A stretch of DNA of 64,000 nucleotides from Prostheceraeus crozeri. Lineage: Eukaryota > Platyhelminthes > Polycladida > Euryleptidae. Position numbers and translations under genes: made by a program. Positions within the stretch are counted from its first letter, which is position 1; every line of letters starts with the position of its first letter. Positions 32,801 to 46,022 of the stretch are shown in pieces. Below the pieces are notes generated by a model. That model searched no databases. It was given only the letters and a program-made list of their open reading frames with translations, and was not told the origin of the DNA. The stretch is taken from assembly GCA_907163375.1 (NCBI GenBank), contig CAJQUW010003400.1, positions 310,001 through 374,000 of the forward strand, read 5' to 3'.

Positions 32801-35780
32801 ATTTGCTCATGACGTTCATCATTCAATTTTCAATAATCATCATCAGGTTGGTGTAAGGGGCTTCTGTTGGATGATAAAAACGGATTCTATTAAAGAAGCT
32901 TATACTTCCGTTTTATTGCTTATACTTCGACATGCTGTTCTACTTTAATGCCGACAATGCAAATCAGATAAGTCATACGCATGTATCAGGAAATTTTGCC
33001 ATGAAAGCATCTGATTGACATTACTCTCCATGGATGTACAGTATAAGATCAGTAAAGACACCAACAAATATCCATGAATGTTCACAGAGCTAAACCTGGA
33101 TGTGGATTTAGTTTCTCTTCTTCACGGCTACCATGCAAGAAGTATTTTCATTTTCATGTTTTTGGTCAAATAAGCCGACAAACTGCGACTGACATTTCGA
33201 AAACTGCGTCCATATCTTCGACTCAGTAGGAAGCGTTTCGTATCAGCAGAAAACTGTTTTTCAAGAGATAGATCCTCTTTACAACTGGCAATGATATTAG
33301 ATGGCCCTTTTACGTTTCACAAAGCTATATATTCACAGCGCGACATCGCTAATTAGTAGAGGGCAGGCGTTTAAATAGTTAGAGTGGAGAAATATTAAAC
33401 ATCGAGAGGAATCCAACATGAGGATTTACAATTCACTTATTTGATCCAAACATGATAAGTTTTCTTTTCCGAAGAAATTCTGCATCCACAGAAAAAAACA
33501 GTTCCCATGCCTAAACAGCTTCCCATGTTTAAAACGCAGCCTTTGACTCCAACTATTCCACTAAATAGAAAACAATTTTGATTTGTAATCGGAATCGTTA
33601 GAGCCATATCAGGGTACCAAATAGCTGGAACCAGTTAGCCGAGAGCAGCTAAACTGTGATGTGATTTTAGCCTTTAAATTTCGCACGAAACCTTTTGCCA
33701 AGTATTGATTTAAGATAAGAATGCATAATTAATGTTGAACTTTAAACTTAAACTTCTCTCATGGGTGTCCTCGCATTTCCTGTACATAGCCAACAGTAAC
33801 AGAGATCAGATCTTGTGAAGTTTGTGGCATCGTTAACTTCAATAAATTGTATACAGTTAATTTGATTTTAAGGATGACGTATTACCTGGATTAGATAACT
33901 GACGAGTTCAACATCACGCTTGCACCAATGCTATCTTCAATTGTCTTACGTTATTGCCCTGAAAATACTTGTTTAAGTTTCATTGTCAATTTAAGAGCTT
34001 ACAAATGCAAATAAAATTAGAGTATATTGTAACTGACAATAACTGATATTTACGTTTATTAGACTGAAAAGACATTGTGAACTCAAAGTTAAATCAAAAT
34101 TGATTATTTCATTTGCAAGCATTAAATAGTAAAAATTAATTGGGATGACTTCAAAGAAAGGTCTTTGGTAATGATTTTGAAGGTTTGGCTCTCTGGCTTA
34201 GCTAAAGCCAAAAATTCAAAATTTTTCCTCAGTTAAGCCTAAATCTATAATAACAAAAGTTCTGTTGTTATGTCTATTATGCATCGCATTATTAAGTGCA
34301 TTTTGCAATGGTATAATCATTACTATTGAAAACGCGTGAGTAATTTTTAAAACCCATTTATGCCGAACTATTTTCAAAAATTAAGATTTTCAAGCGCAAT
34401 TTGCGGTTGCTCAAAGCACTGTACGAGGTTGGGAATTGTACCAATGGAATCACGTTGGTCTCTTCTTTCTTATGGCTATAAATTCTTGCCTCTATGAAGT
34501 CAACGTTGATCCAATACTTTGCGTCGAAATTTTGAAAAATGATGAATTGATCATAAATAATTTCAGAGCATAATCTGAAGTCTGAGTTTAAGGTCTACAG
34601 ACATATTTAATCCTTCATTAACCAGAATGTAATCTTTCTGTAATTTCATATTTCCAAAAAACTTTACCGATAATTTTTGCTAATGTTCGGAATGAGTACT
34701 CAATTACCCGCATAGCATTGCTGGAGTGGTAATCCTGACTACATCGCATCAAAAGAATTGTGATAATTATCTTTGTTCAGAGTCCACTATGTGATAAGTA
34801 AGTAATCTTCCACTTATTTGATTGCTTTTTCTCCATCAAGAAATTTTAATTCGAAGATTTTAAAGTAGGCCACCACATAGTAACTTATGACGCATGAACA
34901 AGATCATGCTGACCAGAAAATATGAAGGTTTGTATTCACTATTCAGATCGATGAATATTTTGTTCCATTGAAGGATACAGTATGTACAAAAGAAGATAAT
35001 TGAAAGAACCAATTGTTTACATGAAATTATTCGTTAAGTGGACTGTCATTAAGTATTTCGATAAGGCCAACAAAATGACAGTAGGCTTACATGTACAGCT
35101 GAAAGACAATAGAACAGTTACACCGTGATAGTGAGTTGTTATTTGCTCGCCCAGTAAACCTCATGAAATGTGAAGTTGAAAACTCGTGAATGAAATTCTT
35201 GTGAGTGGTTTGGATTAATGAGACTTCACACGACTCACATATCATTTGGCTTCCACATTGATAGAAGTTGTTGATATTTGCAGTGTTCCATAAATACTCA
35301 TACATGGGAATTAGAAAATATGGAATGCTTTTTTATACTAACTAAATTTCTGAGTGAAACAGAAAGAACAACATTCACAACATTCGTTGGTGTATGTTAT
35401 GATTTCGCTATTCTCATATCAAAAAATGTGCAAATGCATGTGCAAATTTTATATTATTCGCTATGCATTTTATCAAACAATATTAGTAGCTCTAGCTATC
35501 TCAATGAGTCACTTGAGTGGCAGATTTTCCAAAAGGAGTTGACCATTTGACTGGAATGGTCATAGAAGGCAGTGGACGACAAATGCCTGTCAACGTTTTA
35601 CGCACTAACTAACATTGATCTTAAACAAAACGCGGGGAGCATTGCCTCTTACTGCTTTGATGAAGAAACAAAATCTACATGTGTAAGCAAGTCTACGTAA
35701 ATTATGCATTTTATATGTACATCTTAGCTTGTATGAATAATGCACTGAATTAAATGACGCACTAGTTTTGCAGGTGTCTT
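29880..35780. other. Long featureless AT-rich stretch
   Basis: Nearly 6 kb with no domain, TIR or tandem array that I can support. A 9-base G run lies at 32650-32658. Open frames are short and without recognisable similarity. Confidence 0.4.
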
Positions 35781-35785
35781 CTCAT

Positions 35786-35885
35786 TTCGCATAATATCAA
35801 CTTGTATGAATGATTTTATCTCTGTTTTATTTCGCATAATATCAATTTGTTTGACCATTTTTCTTTTTCTCATTTCGTATAAAAA
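35786..35885 (+). repeat. Short imperfect tandem repeat
   Basis: 'atttcgcataatatcaacttg' is repeated about 49 bp later as 'atttcgcataatatcaatttg', and a third partial start 'catttcgtata' follows. Two and a half diverged units. Confidence 0.55.
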
Positions 35886-35889
35886 TGAG

Positions 35890-37180
35890 TTTTAGATAAT
35901 AGCTAATTGATGGAGACTGTAATAGACGTTTGGAATTCAACATATATTAACACTGTTATTCGATCCTGAATACATAGGTTTTCCTCTTAGAATAAAATGA
36001 TAAGTTCTTGTTGTAGCACGTTAAATTGTCAGTAGCGTCTTCGTCAGTATTGGAAATAATTTCTTTAAAAGCGTTGGAAAATACTCACTTAATTGGCTTG
36101 AATGACTCCATCCTCGCTATTTCTCTAGCTTGATCCAATTTCTGTTTTATTTCTATTTTGCTGCTGTTAGACCTATGGTAATGACTTCTATGTTGCATCA
36201 AACTCTCAAACACGGTTTTATACGAATTGATCCACCTGTGTTATGCGATGCGATACAAAGTTTGAAAATAGCGGAACCGGAAAACGAGAAATGGACAACA
36301 AAGAGTTATACAATTTGAAATTATGCGACATGATACGAAGCCATTTTGCGTAATATGAAGCCAATGGACATGCATAGATATACAGTGCATGTACATACTT
36401 CATTCGAATACTCGAAAAGTGTTTGCTCAAGTATTGCCGAGCACCAATTTTTCCATCACTGTCTTGACAAATATTCATTTCTAAAGTAGAAAATTTTATT
36501 AGGATATTTTATTGGTTTCTTTGGGGTAAGTCACTAAGTTTGTGTAACTTATTTTCTCACCAGACAGATTGGGTTGTTCTGTTCATCAATTATTCATGTT
36601 GTTTAATTTTTCTTGAATGATATTCCATCCTTGAGCAAACTGGTGGGAAATAGTACTCCAACCATTTCAGTACCAACAACATTGGAATAACATTTCTCCA
36701 ATGATATAGAATTAGATATTTGTTATGATAACCCTGAGAACGATAGGATTATGGCTTCTCCTTAAACAATAAGATACTGCGAGATTCTTGTTACCATAGT
36801 CTCTAACAATACGCATTGTTTGAGCATTTCTCTCTCTGAGCAACTTTCATTGTTCACTCATTTTCTCAACTTGTATTGTTCTTTATCTATAATTTGAATA
36901 GGATAAACCTGTCAATGATTTTTGAACCAACATGAAACCACTGATATTGGAAAAAGAATGCAACTACAACCAAAGCTCTGCTCTATAATTGGTGAAAACC
37001 TGTTATGGGTTGCCCTTAAGTTATATGCATCAGTCAGACGCATCTATCACAGTTATCAAAATTCATATAATGTATTAGTCTACGGAGTCACGCAAGGCAA
37101 CATACTCCATCATTTTCTAAGTGTGGAAATTGCATCATTGCCTATCAGCTGCAGATAAGTAAGCACAGAAGAAGTGTATT
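35890..37180. other. No recognisable feature
   Basis: AT-rich sequence with short open frames only. Confidence 0.4.
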
Positions 37181-37188
37181 GAAGAGCA

Positions 37189-37216
37189 TTGAAGAAGGGT
37201 CTGGAACCGGAACGTC
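37189..37216 (+). other. Degenerate hammerhead-like motif
   Basis: Reads TTGAAGA, then a GGT/ACC stem around 'ctgga', then GGAACGTC. It fits the layout CUGAAGA, stem II, GAAAC-GUC used by hammerheads in Penelope-like terminal repeats, with changes in both core boxes. A related motif occurs at 37593-37618. Likely dead remnants; chance cannot be excluded. Confidence 0.3.
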
Positions 37217-37592
37217 GAGTAAAAGCTCGTTTTTTCTTTACCTTTTTAACTAACAGATCTGCAGAAATTCAAAGGAGTGCGTTTCTCGATTACGAGTACA
37301 GCCTATAAACAGAAGAAGTGGTTCAATTGAAATGATTAGCACTTTCGTCGGAAAGGACATTAATGAGCTTCGAACATTCAAATGTACTCTTGATGAAATG
37401 AAATTTTGAGACTCCATCTGAAGACGTAGTTTGAAATTTGAAGAGATAGGAATCCATCATCTTCGGAGAAGAAGATATCAGAATTCGAGCAAAATGATTT
37501 TCTGTTGAGAGCTGTTCTTATAGAGAATATGAGCTGTGTGACACGAACTGCAAGGCTCATATCATAGAAAATATTGGAAACTGTTATTATCA

Positions 37593-37618
37593 ACAAAGAG
37601 TCTGAACCCGAAGCGTCG
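37593..37618 (+). other. Second degenerate hammerhead-like motif
   Basis: 'tctgaacccgaagcgtcga' corresponds to 'tctggaaccggaacgtcga' at 37200-37218, about 400 bp away in the same orientation, as expected for two terminal repeats of one decayed element. No RT is readable between them. Confidence 0.3.
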
Positions 37619-37624
37619 ACAAAA

Positions 37625-40600
37625 CATTTATCATTACTTTGATATAAAATACTTTCGGGATACTTTTTAGCATTTTGATTTTTCGCTCGTCGTGGATTTG
37701 TTGTTAAAGTCGTCTGAGACAAAGAGAACTGAATAATTTGAATAACCATAATGAACCTCGGTCCATTTTTCATCGAAAAATTCTACACTGTATGAAGTTT
37801 TTGCTACTGATGATTTGAACAACAAAATTTCCATCTATTTTTCATGTCTAATTTGAGCCCTGCTACGCAAATATACCCATATTGCGATTACAATCCATGT
37901 ATACTTCTTGACATGATTTCATGACATGACATTTTCAACCTTTGAGTTGAAGTCCAATAACTTCTATATACAGTTATGTAGATATGTTTTGAAGCGCAAA
38001 AAATGACTGCGCGCGAGTCAATCATTGCGTTTAAATTATTGTCCATTTTTGAATTGAAAGCAATTCCATTGACACAAGGTTGGACAAAAATCCAAGACTT
38101 TAGTCCAAGTAAGGAAATTTGAGCATTAGGATATATTTTTTATGCTAACTGAGTTTCTCCTCCCAAAGTCAAACCCAAGGTCCAAGATCCACCACATTGC
38201 TCCATATAAACATGCTTTTCAATAGCGAATTGTTGTAGCTTGTGGGACATCTCTAAAACTAGCCACCAATTTGTTGCTTGTTTGTCCCTAGAATCATTAG
38301 TGACGTTGAATAGAGAGATTGTTTTCGTATTTTTAATAATAGTATAATTTTTTCATGACGATTTCAAACATAGTGTTTTACGAGTACAACCAGTCATGTA
38401 GTAAGATCTAGGCCTACATGTTGATATGCATCAATTGAAGGGAACAGTCGCAATCATGTAGGTAGCCGATGCATATGCCTATAAAATACCGATGATAACA
38501 ATGACATTGAGATTTACTACAATAAGTGTGAAAAAGTTTGATTTTTATAAAGAAAGCAATTCTAGCATAGCAATGACTGAAGGCTGATCCGACCAGCTCG
38601 AGCATCAATGAAATCGGTTAAATCCTTTCATGGAATGGTTGCAAGCTGCAATGTCGATTGTGGAAATCAGCATCTGAAAGTGATGATTAAAAAAAGTGAT
38701 ATGAAATAATTACTTTTTTAATATCAAGATGCTCGTAATTTGGGTTGGTATTAAGAGGTTTTCTTTGCGGTAATAATTTATTTATTTATGGCTAATTAAC
38801 TATTTCTTTTTCAACTACCTAAACACGATTTTGTGATATTATCTATCTTTATATTTCATCTGATCAAATATTTAAATCTTTTTCTGACGATAGAACATTC
38901 AGAGCGTAAAAGTTTACGCGTGAGAAAAATTGAATCCGTCCTATTCTTCAGAACGTTTTGCGTTACACTGTATTAAAAGTTGCAATAATGAAGCAGCTTG
39001 GCATATCCAAATTGATCGATAATCATCTGAAAGGTCGTCCTATGCCAACCGGGTTTCATTTGTTCATCATGTGAACGATCAGTCGGCTTTGTCTGCCCTC
39101 GCCCGTTCCAATAAAAGAATATTGCAGAATCTGTATTCATAGACACGCTTGATGGGTCATCATTATTATAGGTTTCTGACAATCGCAGTTTTTAAAGTTG
39201 TGAATTATATATTTATCAGGTGATCTTGATGAGATATTGTTGCAAATTGTACCTTATGTCTAATTTTTATGTGTGTGTTTTAGTAGCATGTTTTAATTAC
39301 ATGCACCTTGTTAAGTTATCTGAAATAAACATTTCGAATATTGGTTTCACTTACGTGTGCTATGCTTGCAACAACACCTTCGTTCTGACGATTTGAATTC
39401 ATGTATACTTAAATTATTAATTCATGCTATTTAATTCAATACAATACAAACCACATCAGATATAAATGAATTGATTACTTTCATTCAGATTACATTAATT
39501 CATTTTTTGATTTCAGATAAGCAAGTTGAAAAGGACTTGGTTTGAAAAGTCACAAAATTAATAATACACAAGCCGGCAGTCCAGCACCTTTATGGTCGAT
39601 GTCGAAATGAGATGCTGTGAGTTCGCGAAACTGCTGTAAATATTTCCAATTTTCAAAAAAAGAAATTAACATCGGCGCTGTAGCCTTGTAGTAAAGTGTT
39701 AGCTCAACGTCCGGGAGACCTTATTTCAAGACTTGGTCGGGTCAAGCTTATAAGACCTTTAAAAAAAGCACGCTCGGCATTCTTGCTAAACGCTTGACAC
39801 AAAAAGAATGAGAGTGGGATAAATGACAACTCGAACACATGGAAGAAAGACTCCGTGCCTAGGTGCTTCCGAGTATAAATAAGATTCATTTATTTGTCAA
39901 TTCATTTTCATACCATGAAAGTTAAAGGAAAAGAGAAGAAACTGTAGCAGAATTCCTTTTTTATATCTAATTCTGTTCACAGAATTCTTCTTATGGTAAT
40001 TCTTTTGTTAGAAATTGACACATGCTCTAAATTTCTAATGTGTCATCTAACGTCTTCTAATTTGTCGTGTTAGCTAAGTTTTAGTGTTGATTCTAGGTAT
40101 AAAGGAAACAAATTGTGTGCATTATTCTTTACGATGATTACGTTTGCGCTAGGACAGAACTGATCTAGGTTTTTGAGCAATCAACGTGTCAACAAAAAAC
40201 TACTTGCCGGAAGAAGACACTTTGCAGCAAAAGAAGTGAGTATCATGCTAATTATACTGTCAATCATAAAAAAGTGAAGCCCGCTCACAAAATCATAACA
40301 CTAACGAAAAATTTATCGTTGTATTTGATTGACAAGGCCATCTAAACGGTGTAAAATTTGCAATATGCCATCAATTTACAACTCTTTCTTTCCGCAGTTT
40401 GACTAAATCTTATAATTCAATATTAAGAAATGCTGCTTAAAATAAATAGCAGCATCTTGCTAATTAATTTTCTTGTTTTCTTGAATTGAGTTGGATTAGA
40501 AATTATTTTTAACAATTGCTATTAGTTATCAGTGAATTTCACAATATTGCTAAGATACTTATTCATTTAATCGAATTATAAAACCTGTCAAGCCTACATT

Positions 40601-43540
40601 TATTGAAGACTTTTTGATCTTCTGATGTGTGAGACAGCTGATTGAGAGAGCACTACTCCGACAACAAAGATTGTAGCATTGCGGTCATTTCATCGCAATC
40701 AGATCATATCATCCAATGCTCCAATGCCCTGCGCCTCTGCTCTTATAATGCAGTGCTGATACGATTCGTACTATTCTAGATCATGCATTCTGTTCATGTT
40801 CCAAGATGATACAAAAAGTTGAATTGCATCAAAATAAAGTAGTCTGGAATATTTGAATAGTAGTCTGGATAAGAAGCATTTGTTTTCGCTTGTCATGCAA
40901 GAACGTGTTTTCATTTGTTTATGAACTTCCTTTCTCCTTAATAAATATTTTAGTTCTAATCTGTAGTTGACCTAGTTCATTTCCTGTGTTCTTGTCATGC
41001 ACTCGAACTTTATAGAAAAACTTGAATACTGAATGCGAGCGATAAAAAAAAGAAAGCTTCTATTTACAAATATTCACGAGTGAACCTTGAATTTATTTAC
41101 TGAACTCGTTCAAGAGAATGGCCATCTTTTCATGCTGTGATAAATGTTATGTATAGCACTATGTGTTGCACCCTCGTTCATATGAAGTCGCACATTTTGT
41201 TTTGTATTCTATTTATTGATAATAGTCGATATTAATTTCGCTCTATTCAACTTTAAGTATTTCAGGAAAGGAAAATAATAGTAGTGTCAAAGCATGGATA
41301 TTTCAGATTTGCGCATGGGCCTGAATTTTCAAGCCCGGTCAAGACTCTTTGTCAGAAATTACAAGCATTGAAATAACCTGTTCACTCTTTTTGGTTCGCT
41401 AGGATCGTAATTACTTACAATTTTTTGCGATAGATATAATAAAAGTGCAAGATATGCCTATATGCATAACTTTACGATCGATTAGTGAAATTGATGAATT
41501 TACGTGAACTTTTGCCAAACTGATAATAGCTGTGACATACAATGTTCGGTTATTCATAAGGGTTATAGTGTTTTATCCAGTACATTCGACTGAGACTCTT
41601 TTTTCAGTTTTTCCTTTCCTCTTTCACTTGGCGATTTTAAACATGATTAGTATATAGTACTAGTACCACATAGTACTTTTATGGTTAGTCCCGATCTTGC
41701 ATTTTCGGAATTGGAGATGAGCTGTTGGATGTCAGAGCTCTGATGAACAGTATTCCTCGCAATAATGATTCCTGAATTCGGAAAGACGTTCTTAAATCCA
41801 TTAGGGGGATTATTTCTATCCATTTTAGAAAAATAAGGATGATTGAAGTTTTACTTTTGGATTGATGAAATAGTTTCGGACATTCCAATTCCCTAATAGA
41901 GTCATAAAAAAAGAAATGGAATTTTCTGAGTGAAAGCGCATACACACAGGCAGACTGATAAGTTCACAAGACTAATATTTTTGAAACTTGCAAAAACGAA
42001 AAATGTCATCCTCTTATTTTGGAATAACTAAGATTGGCAAATCGCATTCCAGGGATTTGAAGATAATAATGACACAATTTACGAAGTATTCAAGATAGCC
42101 TTTCTGCGTCTTCTTGCAACATTTTCATTGTGCATGTAGTTCCTTTGTACATGAATTTTCACAATCGTCTCAGCAACATGATTGAAAGTACACTGATTGC
42201 TTCTACCTTTAAAGGTCATCCACATACGCATTTGTGTTACAAAAATAGGCCTAATTATAACCGATGAAGATGATGATAATTTTCCAAAAGCAACAAGTAG
42301 TGGTCACTTTTTACCGCTAACAGGCATGAGTATGAATTATATCATATCAACTTCAATCACCCAATAGGTCGAGGCATGTCTATTGCCCGTCCATTTTTCC
42401 AAGCGTGGGCAAACGTCCAGACACGGCTCCCGACATTTTCAAGGCTCAGGTCCCCGTTCACGAATTCGTCCCTTGTCCCTTATTACCACATTTTCATTAA
42501 TTCTGTCTGACTTTTCGCTTTTCTGCGGAATTTAAGCAGTATAAGGCCGGATGGTAAGTAGGCACTGACCTTCATGCGATAGCTTTTAGCAGTAATGGAG
42601 GAAAGGGTAAAAGCAGGGCATTGCTATGTTTCGGACATGCAAATCATCCTTTGTATACACTACATTGATGTCTATTGCAAGGGCACTTGTGCGGATCGAC
42701 TGGTGGTCTACCTTTTTAAGCATCCGGATCCAGTCCGTTCATGCATCAAATCGACTTCCATTAAGGTCCGATCCGTACTAAGCTTGGATTCTTGATGTAT
42801 GCTGTAAAAAATTTATAGAACTGCGTTCAAGGTCACAAGCTATCATTTCGAAATTCAGTGACTCACTTGATGCACATTTTTCATCGTAATTTTTCAGGAA
42901 AATGGAGAGTGGGCAGCTAACACTCTTCCTGAAATAATATCTAAATCTGGTTTTTTAACATGGAGGACATTTGAAGAAATCTGAGAGGAATGACATTGAG
43001 GAAATCTGGAGCTAACATGGATAAGAACATTTCGTCCCACTCTGCTGTTGAGCAGAAAATATGTTGTTCGTTTGATTTATGACGTTTTACAACTTTTATA
43101 AAATATCTTCAAGTTGAAGCAGCAAAATCAATTGAAAAAAATTAGAAATCATCCAAAAATATGATAGAGAAATTTGTAATCGAATGCCGTTTACTGATAA
43201 AGTACAATATCAAACTAGAATGTAATTTCCAATCAACTGCAGAAAAGTAGGTGTAAAAAACTTGTAAAAATAGCAAAATACACATGTTTTGATTTGATAC
43301 GTATGTAATCACTGTGCAGGAAATTAGGTAGGCTCCGCAGATGCTAGGTCCTAAGGCTCACTCTTGCAACATCTCAATGAATATTGTTCAAACATTTTGA
43401 AAGTTGGGTTGGCATATAAATGTCATATTGGATACAATGATAAGTATGGGACTGTGACAGTGAACAACTGAATGTGGACGCGTCAAGTGCAATTGTGTGG
43501 GCAACCGATGACAGTGAGCGTTAATCCTTCTTTCATGGGC
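37625..43540. other. Long featureless AT-rich stretch
   Basis: About 5.9 kb without recognisable coding domains, TIRs or arrays. A slightly GC-richer patch at 42360-42480 has no open frame of note. Confidence 0.4.
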
Positions 43541-43562
43541 TTCCATGTTTATGTTACATGCA

Positions 43563-43617
43563 GTCGTATCTCTGTACGTGAATAAAGAAGACCTATTCCA
43601 CTCGTGGAGTTCTTGCA
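43563..43617 (+). repeat. Gypsy 5' LTR end remnant and adjacent primer-binding site
   Basis: 'ctgtacgtgaataaagaag' through 'ggagttcttgca' matches 47478-47532. It is followed at once by 'gctggcgacgaag', a plausible tRNA primer-binding site for a gypsy-type element. Most of the LTR is not recognisable. Confidence 0.5.
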
Positions 43618-43699
43618 GCTGGCGACGAAGATTGCGATCGATACCTACACGATTTCGTTGGCGAATAGCAACATTTGACCGCTTCCAGTATTGTCTCCT

Positions 43700-44133
43700 A
43701 ATCCAAAGAGAGAAGATTGACTCTTCTTCAAGCGTCAGTTTGAGAATTATATCACGATTGTGAAAGCGACGGATGATGACAAGTCGCCATTATTCAGAAA
43801 GTTGTTGGGCCGCGATGGAGTTTGATATTTGATGGTGTTCCTGATCCATAGGGCTCATTCAAAACAGCTATTGGGAATTTTGACTCCTACTTTAATGCAA
43901 GCTCATCAGTATTTTCAAACAGAAAAATATTTTTCAAGCCAAACAAAGTTCGCAAGAGACAATAAATGAATTTGCCTGTCGCCTGAGAAGATTAGCCAGA
44001 GATTGTCAGTTTTCCAAGGCCGCCGAAACGCTGAGAGATGTATTCATTCTCGGTGTTTTCAATGATCGACTCGGAGAGCGGCTCTTGACGAAGACGCATC
44101 AACATTCACGTTCGAAGCGGCTGTTTCGAAGGG
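43700..44133 (+). pseudogene. Gypsy-type gag remnant
   Basis: Frame pieces 'QFENYITIVKATDDDK', 'FRKLLGRDG' and, after shifts, 'SSQETINEFACRLRRLARDC' then 'LRDVFILGVFNDRLGERLL' match the capsid region of Ty3/gypsy elements. The frame breaks at 44133 ('AVSKG'), where a roughly 995-bp insertion starts. Confidence 0.75.
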
Positions 44134-45128
44134 TGAAATACCACTGTAAATCGGTGGATACGAAAAATACATACAAATATACACCAAATTCACATACAAT
44201 TTGAAACTAACATTTGATACGAGACTCTCGCATGTTTAGCGAGATCTCGTATGTTATTCATACGACAGCTCACTTACTTTGGTATGTGATTGTTATGTAG
44301 CGATGCGAACTATTCTATCTGTGATTGGCTGTTTTACGATGAAATACGAGTTGTTGGCATGTTTCATATACGAGACCCAATGCAAATTCGTCATCATTCG
44401 TACGTCTTTCGTATGTAGAGCTTTAAGTCACATAGGAAAAAATATATATTACATACTACTGTCAAATAACTTTTTTCAGTAATGCCGGTTGTGAATATAT
44501 CTTTTTGATAGTGTGGTATTTAACTAGATTAGATCTATTGTGAATTTTATGCTGTATTTCGTCGTTACTACTTACCTAGTAACATTAGCAGGACGCTTTG
44601 TTATAGCTGTACTTGATGAACAAAGTTGATTAACATCAATTCATTCAATTCGTGCAACCATGTTGACTTATATATCTCAAGCATAACTATCTTTACGTTC
44701 ATGAATTATAATATGTTTTTATTTCGGATTGATAATATGCTTAATTCCAAAATTACATAATGCATAATTGTTGATGGTTGAATACTTATTGAGTATTAAT
44801 GAAATGCCCTAGACTTACTGTACATGTATTGAAATCGAATCAGCTTTGCAAGTTTGACTCTTGAATGTCATTATCTCACTTCTTGCAAATCAGTAGTAAG
44901 AACCATGCAACATAAGTGTGATCTTTATTGGCAAAAGGCCTCAAATCAACATATTTTAGACATCATTGATGCTTTCCTTTAGCATTGTGCTGGTATGGCT
45001 TTAGTATGCAAAGCATGCCACAGTTGAAATAACATGCGAAAGCATACAAATAGTTACAGAAATATACCAAAAAAATATTTTGGCATGCATCCTTCGTATG
45101 TGATTGGCATTGAGCGATTTACAATGAG
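44134..45128. mobile_element. Unclassified insertion in gypsy gag with inverted ends and a strong hairpin
   Basis: Flanked by tcgaaggg (44126-44133) and tcgaaaggg (45129-45137). Near the ends 'cactgtaaatcg' (44142) faces 'cgatttacaatg' (45115-45126). At 44218-44251 'tacgagactctcgc' pairs with 'gcgagatctcgta' to give a stem of about 13 bp with one bulge. The word 'cgtatg/catacg' recurs through the left third. No coding region. TIR and direct-repeat edges do not coincide exactly, so the boundaries are approximate. Confidence 0.5.
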
Positions 45129-45249
45129 TCGAAAGGGCATCAATGGAAAGGAACAAAGTAATGCCAATAGTCAACGTTTACAGAATTGATGATTCTTTAA
45201 ATCAAAGAACGCGTGAATCTAGAAGTGAATGTCTCAAAGCATAGTTCTT

Positions 45250-46022
45250 AACTACAGCGATAATCGAATCTTCTGCTTCAAGTGCGATTCTGCGGGAGCA
45301 AACGCTGGTCATCCGGGATGAAAAGCGCGAGATGCGGAATGTCATAACTGTGGACGAGAGGGTCACTTCGAAAAAGTTTGCCGCTCAAGAAGAGCTTTGA
45401 ATTGAGATCCGAGGTCGGTGAACAAAATTGAGGTCGATGGTGAAGTTCCTGAATTCGCTGTCTTTTCTGAAAGTTGTTGCAGATTTTTGACTCTATGTTT
45501 AAACGATAAGTCGTTCGAATGTGTTCCAGACATAGGTTCAGCTTTATATAACATCCCTAAAGATATTCGTCCTATATCGTCTATCTCTGCCTGTAATCTG
45601 CTTGTAATGCAATTTTAAGAACTTGCGGCGATACAATACTTGATGTTATTGGGAAGGTTGATTTAAAGGTACGGCATAAAGATATTGTGAAACATGATAT
45701 GTTCATTGTCGTAAATATATCTGACGAACATCCATTACTTTGTACTCGGTTATGTCGCAATTTGGGCATTTTGCGAGAGCTGAATGCTTGTTGTGTTGAG
45801 GGCACTTGTCTGGAAGCAATATCCGAATTTACCAATTTTTTTAATGGTACAAGACACATAAAAGACATCAAGTATACAATAAAAGTTGACTCTCATGCTA
45901 TTCCAAAAGCTGCGTCATTTCTCAGATTACCACCAAGGTAAGTTGGATAGATTCAAACGGCAGTTAGAGAAGTTGGTCAAAGATGACATTATTAAACCTG
46001 CTGACAGCTATCAATGGATTTA
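45250..46022 (+). pseudogene. Gypsy pol remnant: zinc knuckle, aspartic protease, start of RT
   Basis: 'IFCFKCDSAG' and 'CHNCGREGHFEKVCRS' (45260-45390) are gag-type CCHC zinc knuckles. A protease-like segment has 'VPEFAVFSES' and 'CVPDIGSALYNI', with the active-site Asp-Thr-Gly altered to Asp-Ile-Gly. 'LDRFKRQLEKLVKDDIIKPA' at 45945-46005 is the entry to gypsy RT. The RT is then cut by a LINE at 46023 and resumes at 47401. Confidence 0.75.

Noticed and set aside
37378..37773. 131-codon minus-strand open frame
   Set aside because: No recognisable domain, biased composition, and it overlaps a degenerate ribozyme-like motif on the other strand; probably chance.
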